A stretch of DNA of 64,000 nucleotides from an uncultured Cellvibrionales bacterium (lineage in GTDB: Bacteria > Pseudomonadota > Gammaproteobacteria > Pseudomonadales > Dasaniaceae). The stretch covers positions 62,001-126,000 of the forward strand of contig CAJVZD010000009.1 in NCBI GenBank assembly GCA_913019905.1. Direction: 5' to 3'. The position numbers and the translations under genes are program-made. Every line of letters starts with the position of its first letter. Position 1 is the first letter of the stretch. This document shows, one piece after another, positions 9,996 to 21,476 of this stretch. The notes under the pieces are model-generated. The model was not told where the DNA came from. It made no database searches and saw only the letters and a program-made list of their open reading frames with translations.

Positions 9996-10589
9996 ACGAT
10001 TGTTGCGAGACGAATTGGACTTTGTGTGGAGCAATAACGCCGAATTGGATATTGAGCGATTCCCTCGAATGGTGATCCACACATGATAAAAATTGCATAT
10101 GATGTTGATTGAATCAGGCTTGCTTGCGCTGGACTGCCTCTAAGAAAGTAGTATTCGCTTTTACTGACGAAATACTTTCTCCAGTAGTGGTGCATAATGA
10201 ACTACCCCGCGATGGATGGAGCTGTGATCAACTTCAAAACCGCGCTCCTGCATTGTTTCTTCGATGTCCCGATAGCTCAATCCATAAGCCAATTATCAAC
10301 GGACGCTTTGCAGTATCATTTCCTTCTGAATGTGCCGACCCTTGAAGGAAACCGTTGTCACGTTCATGCTCCAAATAATGACGGTTCTATCATAGGCCAC
10401 TATTTGCGATAGAATCTTTAACAATGCATTTCCAGAGTGGCCAGAAGCACCAGTTTCAGCGCATTATAGGTCGTCATTTGTTGAACTAATTGAGTCTTTC
10501 AGGAAGTAGTATGAGAATGAATCAATACTTTCTACGGCATATAATAGACGAATCTTGTGCCCCGATTTTCGAAGCACAATTATTTTTCC
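9996..10589. other. intergenic region around the IS remnant
   Basis: Apart from the transposase remnant at 10161-10367, this stretch between the hybrid kinase and the VOC gene holds no convincing gene. The DNA at 9996-10160 does not continue the transposase recognisably. Confidence 0.5.
10161..10367 (-). pseudogene. decayed IS6-family transposase N-terminus
   Basis: Read on minus from ATG 10367 (behind GGAG), the frame gives FKGRHIQKEMILQSVR, then TGA TAA, then LAYGLSYRDIEETMQERG and FEVDHSSIHRGVVHYAPLLE, ending at TAA 10161. This is the start of IS6/IS26-type transposases, whose usual pattern is FKGRHF...AVRWYL.Y.LSYRDLEE...DH.TI.RWV..YAP. The two stops fall exactly where Trp-Tyr belongs and the later conserved Trp is Gly. 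The catalytic DDE domain is missing. No terminal inverted repeats were recognised. A dead insertion-sequence remnant. Confidence 0.75.
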
Positions 10590-10964
10590 TTATGCGGGCA
10601 AGGAATAAAAGGCCAACTTATTCCCGTCGAGATCACGAAAGTAAGAAAAGTGCATCCCGTTATCACCCCTGGGGCCCGGAGCGCCCTCGTCCGTCCCTCC
10701 CAATGTCAAAGCCTTGGCATGTAAACTGGCGACCAGATCTGGGCTGTCTACCTGCAATGCCACCATAGTACCATTCCCGACAGTAGCAGGTTCTTCGTTG
10801 AAGGGCTTGATAACAGCAAACATACCGGTGCTGCTACCCGCCGACCATACGATTATATGATCATCATCCATCATGCGCGATGCGCCCAAATCACTCAATA
10901 ACTCATCGTAAAATTCGCCAGCTTTTCTATAATCGTTTGAACCCAACGTGGTATATCCAATCAT
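10590..10964 (-). CDS. VOC-family (glyoxalase-fold) protein
   Basis: 124 aa, a single vicinal-oxygen-chelate domain: MIGYTTLGSNDYRKAGEFYDELL at the start and FRDLDGNKLAFYSL at the end are the two beta-alpha-beta-beta-beta motifs typical of small glyoxalase/bleomycin-resistance-like proteins. Such proteins are cytoplasmic, often dimeric and metal-binding; the substrate cannot be deduced. ATG start at 10964. It stands alone, flanked by a decayed transposase and intergenic DNA. Two more VOC-type genes lie at 15197 (broken) and 17480. Confidence 0.85.
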   Translation of the reverse strand: MIGYTTLGSNDYRKAGEFYDELLSDLGASRMMDDDHIIVWSAGSSTGMFAVIKPFNEEPATVGNGTMVALQVDSPDLVASLHAKALTLGGTDEGAPGPRGDNGMHFSYFRDLDGNKLAFYSLPA

Positions 10965-11512
10965 GTAAACACCTAATTTTTATCGTGCCGGTTTAGAAAA
11001 TTAACAGTCGTTCGAAGCGCGTAGAGGCTACCAAATTGTATAAACGAATACAAAGACAAATTAATCGTGCCTCTACAAACATGAAGAGATTAAGGGGTAG
11101 TAAACAACTATCGCAATCGCGTTATGAATGGCGTTTCCCGCGCAAATCCAAACGTGCGCTACTAACATACACCTCAGTGATGACTTAAGTTGGCGATTAA
11201 GTTCCGTTCCTTGCGCAAAGCGAGCTATCCGCTTCGACTTATTTTACGTGTTGTTACGTCCGCTAACGAGTGTACAGTGAGCCTTATAGCCTGGAATTAT
11301 TCCTTTAGCGCGCTTTTCAGCCGGAGCTGACATTACTGTGAGTGTTAATGTAGCATTAGTGAATGGCTGCATACCGCCGTAAAGCGGGCGGGATTGTGTG
11401 AACCCAAGAGATAAATTAGCATTGGACAATGAACTCGCTATCCACTTTTCATCACTAGACCAAATGACTGGTTCACTGACCCAATGACCATACATAAACG
11501 CACAATAGACTC
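10965..11512. other. intergenic region
   Basis: About 550 bp between the VOC gene and the phosphotransferase gene. It contains only the doubtful 83-aa frame at 11244-11495; otherwise I see no RNA, repeat or promoter I can support. Confidence 0.4.
11244..11495 (-). CDS. small hypothetical protein, possibly a remnant
   Basis: 83-aa frame, divergent from the phosphotransferase gene. Composition is protein-like with an Ala/Thr/Leu beta-rich stretch (NATLTLTVMSAPAEK, then AKGIIPGYKAHC). I do not recognise a family. A diverged, stop-containing copy of its 3' part seems to exist near 14905-14985. Could be a real small gene, a decayed fragment or chance. Confidence 0.25.
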   Translation of the reverse strand: MYGHWVSEPVIWSSDEKWIASSLSNANLSLGFTQSRPLYGGMQPFTNATLTLTVMSAPAEKRAKGIIPGYKAHCTLVSGRNNT

Positions 11513-12409
11513 ATGAGTTACGACGTATATACAAGGATCGTCGCCGATCTGTTCCCACGCTCCAAGGTGGAGCGCGTGGTGCGCCTCATGGGAGGGGTGT
11601 CAGCCGATGTTCATCGACTTGATCTGAAATTGTTTGACGGCAGTACAACTAGCCTGGTCTTGCGATCACACGGCGCTTCGCATTCTGGTCACTCTGCCGA
11701 GTTGGAGTACCAACTGCTGCGAGCGTTGCATAAGAGTAGCATATCAGTACCTGAGCCGTTGCTTGTCGACGTGAGCGGAAGTCTGCTAGTCGATCCGTTT
11801 CTGGTGATTGAGTTCATCGAAGGAACTAGCAATATTCCCGTCGCGCAAAATGGTCAATGCATTGATCTGATGGCAGATACACTTGCAGCGATTCACGCCC
11901 TTCCTACATCAGACCTACCGACATTGCCGATGCGAAACGACCCGCTCCCCGAGGTGCTCCACTATCTACCTAAAGGGAATGAATGGGAGAATCTGCTTGC
12001 TCATCTGCAGTCACTGTCAGAGACGGAATACCTGGGATTGCCGAAGCTCCTGCATGGAGATTTTTGGCCAGAAAACCTGCTCTGGCGACAGGGTTCTATC
12101 GTCTCGATTCTCGACTGGGAGGATGCCGCGTTTGGCGATCCTTTGTCGGATGTCGCGTGTTGTCGGTTGGAACTGCGCTACAAGTTCGGCCAAGCAGGTA
12201 TGCAGCGCTTCACTCAGGCTTACGCCAAACATCGGATTGTCGACTGCGATCGTCTCGCGCTTTGGCAAGTTTATGTGGCTTCTGCAGCGCAACGGTTCAT
12301 GGGTGGGTGGGGTCTGGATACAGCACTGGAAGAACACATGCGAACTGAAGCACTGAACAGCATTCGGGAGGCTGGTGATACTCTGACGGGTCGCAAGGTT
12401 ATAACTTAA
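11513..12409 (+). CDS. aminoglycoside-phosphotransferase-fold (APH/choline kinase-like) protein
   Basis: 298 aa, cytoplasmic. Kinase-like phosphotransferase with the Brenner motif HGDFWPENLL (H181, catalytic D183) and the metal-binding DWED (D201); near the N-terminus VRLMGGVSADVHRLDL is the nucleotide-binding strand. The family phosphorylates small hydroxylated compounds (sugars, choline, macrolides, aminoglycosides). Nothing here points to an antibiotic rather than a metabolite substrate. ATG at 11513. A monocistronic gene in an accessory region; its codons look richer in GC than the following TonB receptor, which could mean separate acquisition. Confidence 0.85.
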   Translation: MSYDVYTRIVADLFPRSKVERVVRLMGGVSADVHRLDLKLFDGSTTSLVLRSHGASHSGHSAELEYQLLRALHKSSISVPEPLLVDVSGSLLVDPFLVIEFIEGTSNIPVAQNGQCIDLMADTLAAIHALPTSDLPTLPMRNDPLPEVLHYLPKGNEWENLLAHLQSLSETEYLGLPKLLHGDFWPENLLWRQGSIVSILDWEDAAFGDPLSDVACCRLELRYKFGQAGMQRFTQAYAKHRIVDCDRLALWQVYVASAAQRFMGGWGLDTALEEHMRTEALNSIREAGDTLTGRKVIT

Positions 12410-12594
12410 CAAAGACCGATTCGGGTCGATACCCATCATACATAGCATCCCATCACCAGCCAGAGCAATGACTGTTGTTGGCACATATGGAGCTTTAAAT
12501 TTTGATGACTTTAGGGCTTTTTAAGTCCATAGTTTAGAGCAAAGTGGATCATAATCTTAAGCTTGTCCATCAATTAATTGAGATGATTATCTGA

Positions 12595-14622
12595 ATGACA
12601 AAAACTTTTCTACTTTTATTATTGATCCTGACTAATAGTTCTTATTTGTTAGCTCGCGACATATTTGAACTAAGTCTAGAGGAGCTTCTTTCTGTCCAAG
12701 TTTCCGTGGCCTCTCTCAAAGACGAGCCATTCTTTGATGCTCCCTCAAAAGTAAAAACCTTTAGTTCTGAATCTTTGCAACGACTTGGCATTCGCCGTCT
12801 CGAAGGCTTGGTGAATTTTGTCGCCGGTGCTCAATATTATCGCGACGGATTAGAGTCGGTGGTGATTTTTCGAGGTAGAAAGTCGCAAGATAATAATGAC
12901 ATTTTAGTTCTATTAGACGGAATGAGGCTTAACGACCCGGTATCGGGAAATGCTTTCGCAATGTTTAAGTCACTGAGTTTAGATAATATTGAGCGTGTCG
13001 AGGTAATCAACGGCCCTGGCTCTGCTATATATGGTGATAATGCATTTAACGGTGTTATTAGTCTGACGTCAAAAAAAGAGGGTCAAAGTGTTTCCGTTGA
13101 AGCGGGGAGTTTTGGGCATAAGCGCGGCGCCATTAGATTTCAAGGAGGAGACGAGTTTAGCTATAGCTTTCATGCCGAAAAGTATAGAGAAGACGGAGAT
13201 GACTATGATCCATTTTTCGAGTTTTTTGGGGAATCACTTCCCGCATCGGATCCATCTGAGGGTGAAACAGCTTCACTTCATTTGGCATATAAAGGTTTCG
13301 GATTGAAATTAGGCCGACATTATTCTAAGGAAAAAGCGTTTCCTTGGGCGGGTCACTATAAAGACATCAATGAATATGAAATTACGTCCGATTATTTGAA
13401 TTTCAATTATGATCAGGATTATGAAGACCTTACATTGAAATTAAACTTACAGATCATTGAAAGCGAGCAATCTGCTCTAATTGTACAAATGCCTCCCGCA
13501 TTCGCAAGTGTCAACTGGTGGAGTAACGGTGCCGACGAGCCTTTTGTGGGTGGTAACTATCGACAAATCGAGTCACGAAACCTAAGCGTTAGTGGCTACT
13601 ATCGTGACAATCTTATATTGGGAGTGGAGTACAGAGAGTCATTTGCTGATGAAATCAACTTTCAAGGTAATTGGAATCAAAGCGTAAATGTCGAAAGCCG
13701 CGGTTTGGAGTGGATACCTAATAACGGTGGGGTTAGCCGTGGCGAATTTTACTTCTTAGGAAATAGGCAGCCTTTAGTACCAAAGTCTTCTAGGTACGTT
13801 AACAGTGCATATGCGCAGTATCAGCATAATCTTTCGGAAGATTGGCTATTGACCGCGGGTGTTCGCTATGACGATTATTCCGATGTCTCTTCAAATGTAA
13901 GCTTTCGCGGTGGAATTGTTCATCACATGGGTGACGATATTTCTTTGAAATTACTCTACGGAGAAGCCTTCCGTGCTCCAACGCTTTTTGAAACTCGTGC
14001 TCTAATAGCGACGGGTGCAATAGGAAACCCTGATCTCAAACCAGAAACAATCAAAACCGTCGATTTAGTCTGGCAACAACGATGGGGAGCACTGGAAACG
14101 TCAGTTACTTACTACTGGAGCCGGATAGAAAACACTATTGCGTTAACATCTGTTGAAGATATTGTGAGTGGGTTTAATTCCTTTCAACCAGAAAATACTA
14201 ACGAGAAAATCCTTTCTGGGTTCGAAATAGAATCCGCCTATAACTTCAATGACAGTTTGTCACTACGATCAGATTTTTCCCGGGCCAATAAAAATATGAG
14301 CTTAGGCGTTTCAAAAACGACTTTCTCGATGGCACTTAATTATAGTTGGGATCGCTGGGATGCCACCATTAGTGGTTGGTATCACAGCCAAGTAGAGGGG
14401 TTTGTTACCGATGAAGTATTGGCTAAAACGTCAAGAATCCCAAGTTTTTTTCTGCTCAATGCTACGCTGTATAGGGCGCTAAACGATCAAATTACATTGT
14501 CGCTGTCTGCTAATAACTTGCTTGATAAATCTTACAGTACTTTCAGCGCTACTGCTGGACTCGAGAAAGGGTCGCCGGCGAGAGGCCGAGAATTATACTT
14601 CAGTCTGGAGTATAGTTTGTAA
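12595..14622 (+). CDS. TonB-dependent outer-membrane receptor
   Basis: 675 aa. Signal peptide of about 20 residues (MTKTFLLLLLILTNSSYLLA), then FELSLEELLSVQVSVAS, a plug domain (about 45-160: VIFRGRKSQDNNDILVLLDG, then INGPGSAIYGDNAFNGVI) and a beta-barrel ending in the outer-membrane signature REYLFSLEYSL-like LYFSLEYSL with terminal hydrophobic residue. The size and the LSLEELL start match vitamin/iron-siderophore type receptors and colicin-like IroN/CirA relatives, but the ligand cannot be told. It imports a scarce nutrient using TonB-ExbBD energy. No TonB, ABC importer or Fur box is visible next to it. Confidence 0.92.
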   Translation: MTKTFLLLLLILTNSSYLLARDIFELSLEELLSVQVSVASLKDEPFFDAPSKVKTFSSESLQRLGIRRLEGLVNFVAGAQYYRDGLESVVIFRGRKSQDNNDILVLLDGMRLNDPVSGNAFAMFKSLSLDNIERVEVINGPGSAIYGDNAFNGVISLTSKKEGQSVSVEAGSFGHKRGAIRFQGGDEFSYSFHAEKYREDGDDYDPFFEFFGESLPASDPSEGETASLHLAYKGFGLKLGRHYSKEKAFPWAGHYKDINEYEITSDYLNFNYDQDYEDLTLKLNLQIIESEQSALIVQMPPAFASVNWWSNGADEPFVGGNYRQIESRNLSVSGYYRDNLILGVEYRESFADEINFQGNWNQSVNVESRGLEWIPNNGGVSRGEFYFLGNRQPLVPKSSRYVNSAYAQYQHNLSEDWLLTAGVRYDDYSDVSSNVSFRGGIVHHMGDDISLKLLYGEAFRAPTLFETRALIATGAIGNPDLKPETIKTVDLVWQQRWGALETSVTYYWSRIENTIALTSVEDIVSGFNSFQPENTNEKILSGFEIESAYNFNDSLSLRSDFSRANKNMSLGVSKTTFSMALNYSWDRWDATISGWYHSQVEGFVTDEVLAKTSRIPSFFLLNATLYRALNDQITLSLSANNLLDKSYSTFSATAGLEKGSPARGRELYFSLEYSL

Positions 14623-15196
14623 CTCGAAGTGAAGGGGCTGTTAATTTGCATTGGTTTGCAATCAATTTTGAATTAAGATTGCTCTGAAAGCGTATTTTTC
14701 CTTCACTCCTTCCTTTAAGTAACTGCAAAAGGAACTTAGCTTGCAACTTTACTAGGGTAGGTTGAACGCATGCGGACGATTATTCTACCGATACCCAGCA
14801 GACGTAAACGATGTCCGCAAATTCCAGAGCCATACTCCTCAAGAGTCCGAAGTTGGCACTAAGTGATCTGTACTCGTCAGTAGATTCGGAACAATTTTAT
14901 GTCTGCTTACGAGTGAGTCTTGCCCTGACGTGATTCCTTTAGCTCATTTTGACCCGAGCTTTACTTCGTCAAGGTTCACCTCTTTCATACCGACTGCTGT
15001 CCTGCAGGTTCGGTTATTGAGTCGTCAAATTTGGACAGAAAAACTCTTTGAAAAGTAGGCAATGTAGGATTTATAGTAGCTGTAGGCGGCATATAGAGCG
15101 ACAAGCCGTGGCCATTAGCTTATTTGTAGGCTAGGTTGAGTGGGGAAGGGGGACGTTTTTCGTCGTATACTCTATAGTCGCGATAAAGATGGCATC
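14623..15196. other. intergenic region
   Basis: About 570 bp without a supportable gene. The part 14905-14985 resembles 11262-11335 (shared gct.acgagtg, attcctttagc and cgagct in the same order) and may be a decayed duplicate. Confidence 0.4.
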
Positions 15197-15672
15197 ATGT
15201 TTGAAGCGGAGCATTTAGTTAATCCTCGTTTTGAAGCTGAAGTCTGGCTGGCGCATGTTGCGCTGGTATCGCACGATCACGACTGACATCGTAGATGTTT
15301 ACGGAAACCTGTTTGGTTTCAATCCCAATCGCGGGGCCAAAAAAGCGGCCGCTCCAACTTTTGATCAAGTCGCAGACTACGACAATGTTCATAGTCGAGC
15401 ACCCTGGATCGAATTGGGCAATATGGGTTTCAGAACTCTGGGGGCTTGTAAGCACGGTGACACAAGAGCTCGGTGCACGTAGCCCCTTTGAGAAAATTGG
15501 CTATCAGAAGTTTGCCTTTGAGATGTTGGATATAGACAAGGGCTACAAGCGACTGGTTAACGACGGCGTGCAGATTCTCTCGGAGCCCATAAAAACAGAT
15601 GAGTCGACTGAAGTCTTTGTTCAAGACCCAGACGGCAATCTGTTTAGTTTGATACAGCCAGCGCTCGGCTGA
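15197..15672 (+). pseudogene. frameshifted VOC-family protein
   Basis: Pieces of one glyoxalase-fold protein lie in successive frames. The first runs from ATG 15197 to TGA 15284-15286 and ends LAHVALVSHDHD, the usual first beta strand. The second gives DIVDVYGNLFGFNPN in another frame. The third gives RSPFEKIGYQKFAFEMLD and FVQDPDGNLFSLIQPALG up to the stop at 15672. At least two indels are needed to join them, so the gene is broken unless the sequence contains errors. Confidence 0.7.
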
Positions 15673-15801
15673 TCTCTTTCGGTCAAAGCTCTAACGCAAA
15701 AAGACCGATAGCTAGTTCGTTAGAAACTGTGCTCAAATAGAATTTATTCAGCTCAAGTAATATTACGTAATCAACCAATAAGTCACATCAGGAGAAAATT
15801 G

Positions 15802-16863
15802 ATGGCACCAATACCTAAAAGCGGAACAGTCGCAGTCACAGGCAGCGCAGGATTTATCGGAGGATGGCTTGTACACCAACTGTTAGAAGAAGGTTATCGA
15901 GTGCGTGCCTGCGTTCGGGATGCGAACGACGACGAGAAGGTCGGATTTCTCAAAGAAATGCCGGGCTATGTATCTGGTCGTTTGACACTGCATTCGGCAA
16001 ACCTGGATGAAGCAGGCTGCTTCGATGAAATATTCAAAGGTTGCCAGGGTGTTGCGCACTTGTCCCACGTCTCTACCTACGATGACATGGACTACGTCAA
16101 GATGGTCTGTGATCACGTCATCAACAGTGTCAATCAGTCAGAAACCGTCAACCGTGTTGTAGTGACCTCTAGCATCGCAGCGGTCATGTCCGAAACCGAT
16201 GTGCAAGAGCTGGTCCGGCGCCCCGTACTGTATGAAGGACGATACCCCGATGAACAAAACCCCAATCGTCAGACCAACCGTGGACAGGGTTATTCCATGG
16301 GTAAGGTTCTAGCTGAGCGCGCCTTCGCTGATGCGGCCGAGGAAAGCGGACGCTGGGACGCCATCACCTGCTGCCCCGGTGATAATGTTGGACCTATCTT
16401 GTCTGCACACCAAAAAAACTTTGGCCCCTGGCAGCATCACATTGAGACCATGCTTTTGGGTAAGTATTCACAGAATGTTATGGGTGCCTATCGCGCCTGG
16501 TTCACCGTGGACGTTCGAGATGTTGCAGAAGCGCACATTAGAATGCTGGAAAGCGTGAATGTGAATAACGGCGAACGTTTTATTGCCTGGTCTACAGAGA
16601 CCCGTAATGTCGAAGACGTCTGCGCCAGCATTGACCGTCTCCTTCCAGAGTTAGGGTTTGCTGGTGCGGAACTCGTCGACCCACTGCCCGACAAGGTAAA
16701 GGCAAAAGAAGCTGAGTTTCGGGCGATTTGGGGTGGCTGCGAATTGCGCAATGATCGCATTCGAGAAACCCTGGATATGGAATTTCGTCCACTGGATATT
16801 TCTATTCGCGACTGCGTGGAATCCCTTATTTCCGTCGGGAAAGTGGAGTATGTTCGAAAGTAA
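15802..16863 (+). CDS. NAD(P)-dependent epimerase / dihydroflavonol-reductase-like SDR
   Basis: 353 aa, extended short-chain dehydrogenase. Rossmann motif TGSAGFIGGWL at the N-terminus, catalytic Ser region VVVTSSIAAV, and YSMGK (Y164, K168). The CVRD after the second strand resembles dihydroflavonol 4-reductase/cinnamoyl-CoA reductase relatives, which usually use NADPH. Substrate unknown. An in-frame TTG lies one codon upstream at 15799, but CAGGAGA (15789-15795) is best placed for the ATG at 15802. Monocistronic as far as can be seen. Confidence 0.88.
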   Translation: MAPIPKSGTVAVTGSAGFIGGWLVHQLLEEGYRVRACVRDANDDEKVGFLKEMPGYVSGRLTLHSANLDEAGCFDEIFKGCQGVAHLSHVSTYDDMDYVKMVCDHVINSVNQSETVNRVVVTSSIAAVMSETDVQELVRRPVLYEGRYPDEQNPNRQTNRGQGYSMGKVLAERAFADAAEESGRWDAITCCPGDNVGPILSAHQKNFGPWQHHIETMLLGKYSQNVMGAYRAWFTVDVRDVAEAHIRMLESVNVNNGERFIAWSTETRNVEDVCASIDRLLPELGFAGAELVDPLPDKVKAKEAEFRAIWGGCELRNDRIRETLDMEFRPLDISIRDCVESLISVGKVEYVRK

Positions 16864-17479
16864 ACTTCGAGTATCGTAGCTTCAACAAAGCGTGGGGCAA
16901 GGTAACTTGTCTGCACGCTTCCTGCTCTCTCCCTTTCTCCCTCTCTGTGGAAAATTCAGGCTAGTGCTTAGCCTTAGCGATCTTGGCCATCAACTGTGTT
17001 TGCACGTTTTCATGGCACTTCAGCTCAATCCGGTAGCCGCCGTCAATACTCGCTAAGGAGGGCGTTTCCGAATATGATTTTTAACCATCTGAATCCTCGT
17101 TGGTACCTGCCTAAATGGAGAGAGCGGTTGCCGTACTGTGAAATCTTCGTTTAAAGTAGCCAAAGAAAGAGCGTTTTTTCCACTTATGCTCCAGCCGTAA
17201 AAAGCGGCAAAAAGATATCGATGAAGTGCTACGAAAGGCAAAAAGAAAATTTAAAAATGAAACATACACTGTTAAGTGTTTTATTGTCAGTGTGAATGAT
17301 TACATTAAGTCAAATTCCTGCTATCGGTATTCCCATGTTCACCTTCGGCCACTGATCTCAAATAAGTAACAGCTCGTCGCTTTTTACTTTGTGTCCTTAA
17401 CCTTGCGACTTATGATCGTGGGGCTTTAACGTCTAATCATCGCTAATCGCTTTGCAAATATTATTTTTGGAGTAAATTC
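16864..17479. other. intergenic region with a coding-like fragment
   Basis: About 600 bp. On minus, 17063-16961 reads ASIDGGYRIELKCHENVQTQ then LMAKIAKAKH and a stop, which looks like the C-terminus of a protein, and a frame upstream (17241-17053, minus) may be its shifted continuation. I do not recognise it. Probably gene debris. Confidence 0.35.
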
Positions 17480-18028
17480 GTGAACACAGCTCTATTTCAA
17501 TTGAAATCGTTTGTTTCAAATTGGTTCAATAAACCGGGATACTTTCTCCGTGTCCTTTACCTCTGTTTATTGACGGTGAATACTAGTGCTCAAGCGCAAG
17601 CTGAATCTTGCTTTGATGAGGTCAAAATGGAAGCTGGATTTATTGCTCTTACAGACAAAAAAGACAGTCTGTTAGGTAGTTGGTACAAAGAAACATTTGG
17701 GCTAGAGTTGGTTAAAGAGTTTACATTTCCTGATGGCAGTGTCACTGGCGTGCTAATGAAAAAGGATGAATTTGTGGTTGAGATTTTCTTTCGAGATGAT
17801 GCAATCGATAGAACAAATCTTGTGCCTAAATCTAAAGAGGGACAGTGGATAGGCTTTAACAAATTTGGGTTCTATACTAATGCCGACTTACCGCAACTGA
17901 AAGCTTGTTTAGTGAATGCAGGAATACAAGCGGGAAGAATTTGGAAAGACAAACTACTTGGCATTGATTTACTACAGATAATCGACCCACGTAATAATGT
18001 GCTAGAGATCATTTCACGTAGAAAATAA
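17480..18028 (+). CDS. secreted VOC-family protein
   Basis: 182 aa from GTG 17480 behind TTTGGAG. An N-terminal hydrophobic stretch (YFLRVLYLCLLTVNTSAQAQ) looks like a signal peptide, so the protein is probably periplasmic. The remaining 140 residues are a glyoxalase-fold domain: GFIALTDKKDSLLGSWYKETFG, GFNKFGFYTNADLPQLKACL and IIDPRNNVLEIISRR. Periplasmic VOC proteins are uncommon and no function can be assigned. A hairpin (18076-18093) follows about 50 bp after the stop. Confidence 0.75.
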   Translation: MNTALFQLKSFVSNWFNKPGYFLRVLYLCLLTVNTSAQAQAESCFDEVKMEAGFIALTDKKDSLLGSWYKETFGLELVKEFTFPDGSVTGVLMKKDEFVVEIFFRDDAIDRTNLVPKSKEGQWIGFNKFGFYTNADLPQLKACLVNAGIQAGRIWKDKLLGIDLLQIIDPRNNVLEIISRRK

Positions 18029-18075
18029 CAATTGTTATATCCGCTAATCTATCTAGTTGTTGTCAGCGCAAATGA

Positions 18076-18093
18076 CCCCTACATGAGTAGGGG
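18076..18093. repeat. short perfect hairpin after the VOC gene
   Basis: CCCCTAC and GTAGGGG pair around ATGA. There is no T-run on the plus strand, so its role as a terminator is doubtful. Confidence 0.45.
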
Positions 18094-18110
18094 ATTGAAG
18101 GTCGATTACC

Positions 18111-18299
18111 TTAATCACTGGTCTTCTGAGCCATAATCCAAAGACTCACAGCAGTGCGACGGACCCATTTAACGCGGCATTTGATGTCCTTCTTCCAAAA
18201 CACCTTAGCAATATTGGCGCAAGTTCGCGCATTAATGTGGTATGTCCTGCTCCGATGGTAGAACGAGCCACGGGAAAACCTTACGGTACTATCAGTCAC
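18111..18299 (-). CDS. small basic hypothetical protein
   Basis: 62-aa frame from a GTG start, rich in Arg/Lys/Trp with two cysteines (NARTCANIAKVFWKKDIKCR). No family recognised, no clear ribosome-binding site. May be a small real gene or chance. Confidence 0.22.
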   Translation of the reverse strand: MTDSTVRFSRGSFYHRSRTYHINARTCANIAKVFWKKDIKCRVKWVRRTAVSLWIMAQKTSD

Positions 18300-18646
18300 T
18301 TCGAAGTAAAGCGTGTAAGAACGGTATTGGGAGAGAAGTGGTTGACATAACTTCCCGACAATTTAAATTTGCTTAGTGTTATTGTCTGTTCGGGTGATTG
18401 GCGAAATGCTAATGAGCGGGTATTCTAAAGTCCGCCACCGATTCCGGAGGTTGGATTCCGTAGTGCTGAATACAGTTGTTAGATGTGACGGGTTGGCGGT
18501 AAGATGGTTTACTTGATACAGCTGTTTAGGCTGTTTTTACTACTTAAATTCAATACGGGAAAACATTGTTACCGTGAATTTGCCTAGTGATCTGCTTATA
18601 AGGCGCTTACATGGGTTTCAATGTTAGTAACGACTGTCTATATAAA

Positions 18647-18733
18647 TGGTACCAGAGGCCGGACTCGAACCGGCACACTATTGCTAGCGGGGGATTTTGA
18701 ATCCCCTGTGTCTACCAATTTCACCACTCTGGC
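18647..18733 (-). tRNA. tRNA-Leu (anticodon CAA)
   Basis: 87 nt on minus with encoded CCA. Acceptor GCCAGAG pairs with CTCTGGT (G-U at the first pair), then A and CCA. The anticodon arm GGGGA-TTCAAAA-TCCCC gives CAA, decoding UUG. The long variable arm typical of class II (Leu) tRNAs follows, then T-arm GCCGGTTCGAGTCCGGC. It marks the border between the accessory region and the queA-tgt block. Confidence 0.95.
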
Positions 18734-18916
18734 ACTAAGCTTTATACGAGGCTATTGCTACGTGAGCGCGGCATTATATCAATACCGGTCGAAAGGTCAA
18801 AGGCTTTCTACAGTAATATAAGTTGTTCAATTACAAGCCGATTTACTGGTTTGCGTTTGTGTTTTACGATAACCTTGCGCGCCTGTAAATTCTTATCGAT
18901 TCGCTAATATTTCATC

Positions 18917-21141
<2,225 letters not shown>

Positions 21142-21476
21142 CGCACAGTGAGCTCCGAGTGAAAAAAGGGCAGGCGGCTCAAAAACAGGTAGTTATTTTT
21201 GGGGCAACGGCGCTTGTTATTGTTGATTTGATGAACACCGTATTTTATTCAGAACTGAAGCTTACTGCGCCCGATCACGCTAAGCAATTGGTACCGGTGG
21301 CTCCGCCTTTTGTGGGAGGTTTTGCTTCTTACAGATAAACTCTCTAATTATTGGCGGCCTTACATTTTAAGATGAGCGACCCGCTTTGCTTCGTTGCATG
21401 GCGGGATTACTGATGCAAATAACAGCGTGCAAAAACTTTCTACACGAATTTTGAACCGAGGAAAAAGGAGATAGTA
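21142..21476. other. tgt to carbonic-anhydrase gap
   Basis: About 335 bp, half taken by the 59-aa frame at 21159-21338. No terminator of the classic type is seen after tgt. Confidence 0.4.
21159..21338 (+). CDS. small single-pass membrane protein (59 aa)
   Basis: GTG 21159 to TAA 21336-21338, only 17 bp after tgt and in the same direction. Sequence: basic N-terminus KKGQAAQKQ, one hydrophobic segment VVIFGATALVIVDLMNTVFY, then a polar tail ending PPFVGGFASYR. Codons look protein-like. It occupies the place where yajC is found in related genomes but is too short and lacks YajC features. Unrecognised. Confidence 0.5.
   Translation: MKKGQAAQKQVVIFGATALVIVDLMNTVFYSELKLTAPDHAKQLVPVAPPFVGGFASYR

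Larger units (their letters stand above)
18029..18646. other. intergenic region before tRNA-Leu
   Basis: About 600 bp containing the hairpin at 18076-18093 and the doubtful 62-aa frame. On the minus strand this is the DNA immediately 3' of the tRNA gene, a common integration site, but I see no integrase or duplicated tRNA end here. Confidence 0.4.

Noticed and set aside
10400-18100. Integron cassette array with attC sites
   Set aside because: Some short inverted GTTAG/CTAAC-like pairs (for example 15690-15725) appear, but they do not meet the R''/R' consensus, spacing or length of attC, and no integrase is seen.
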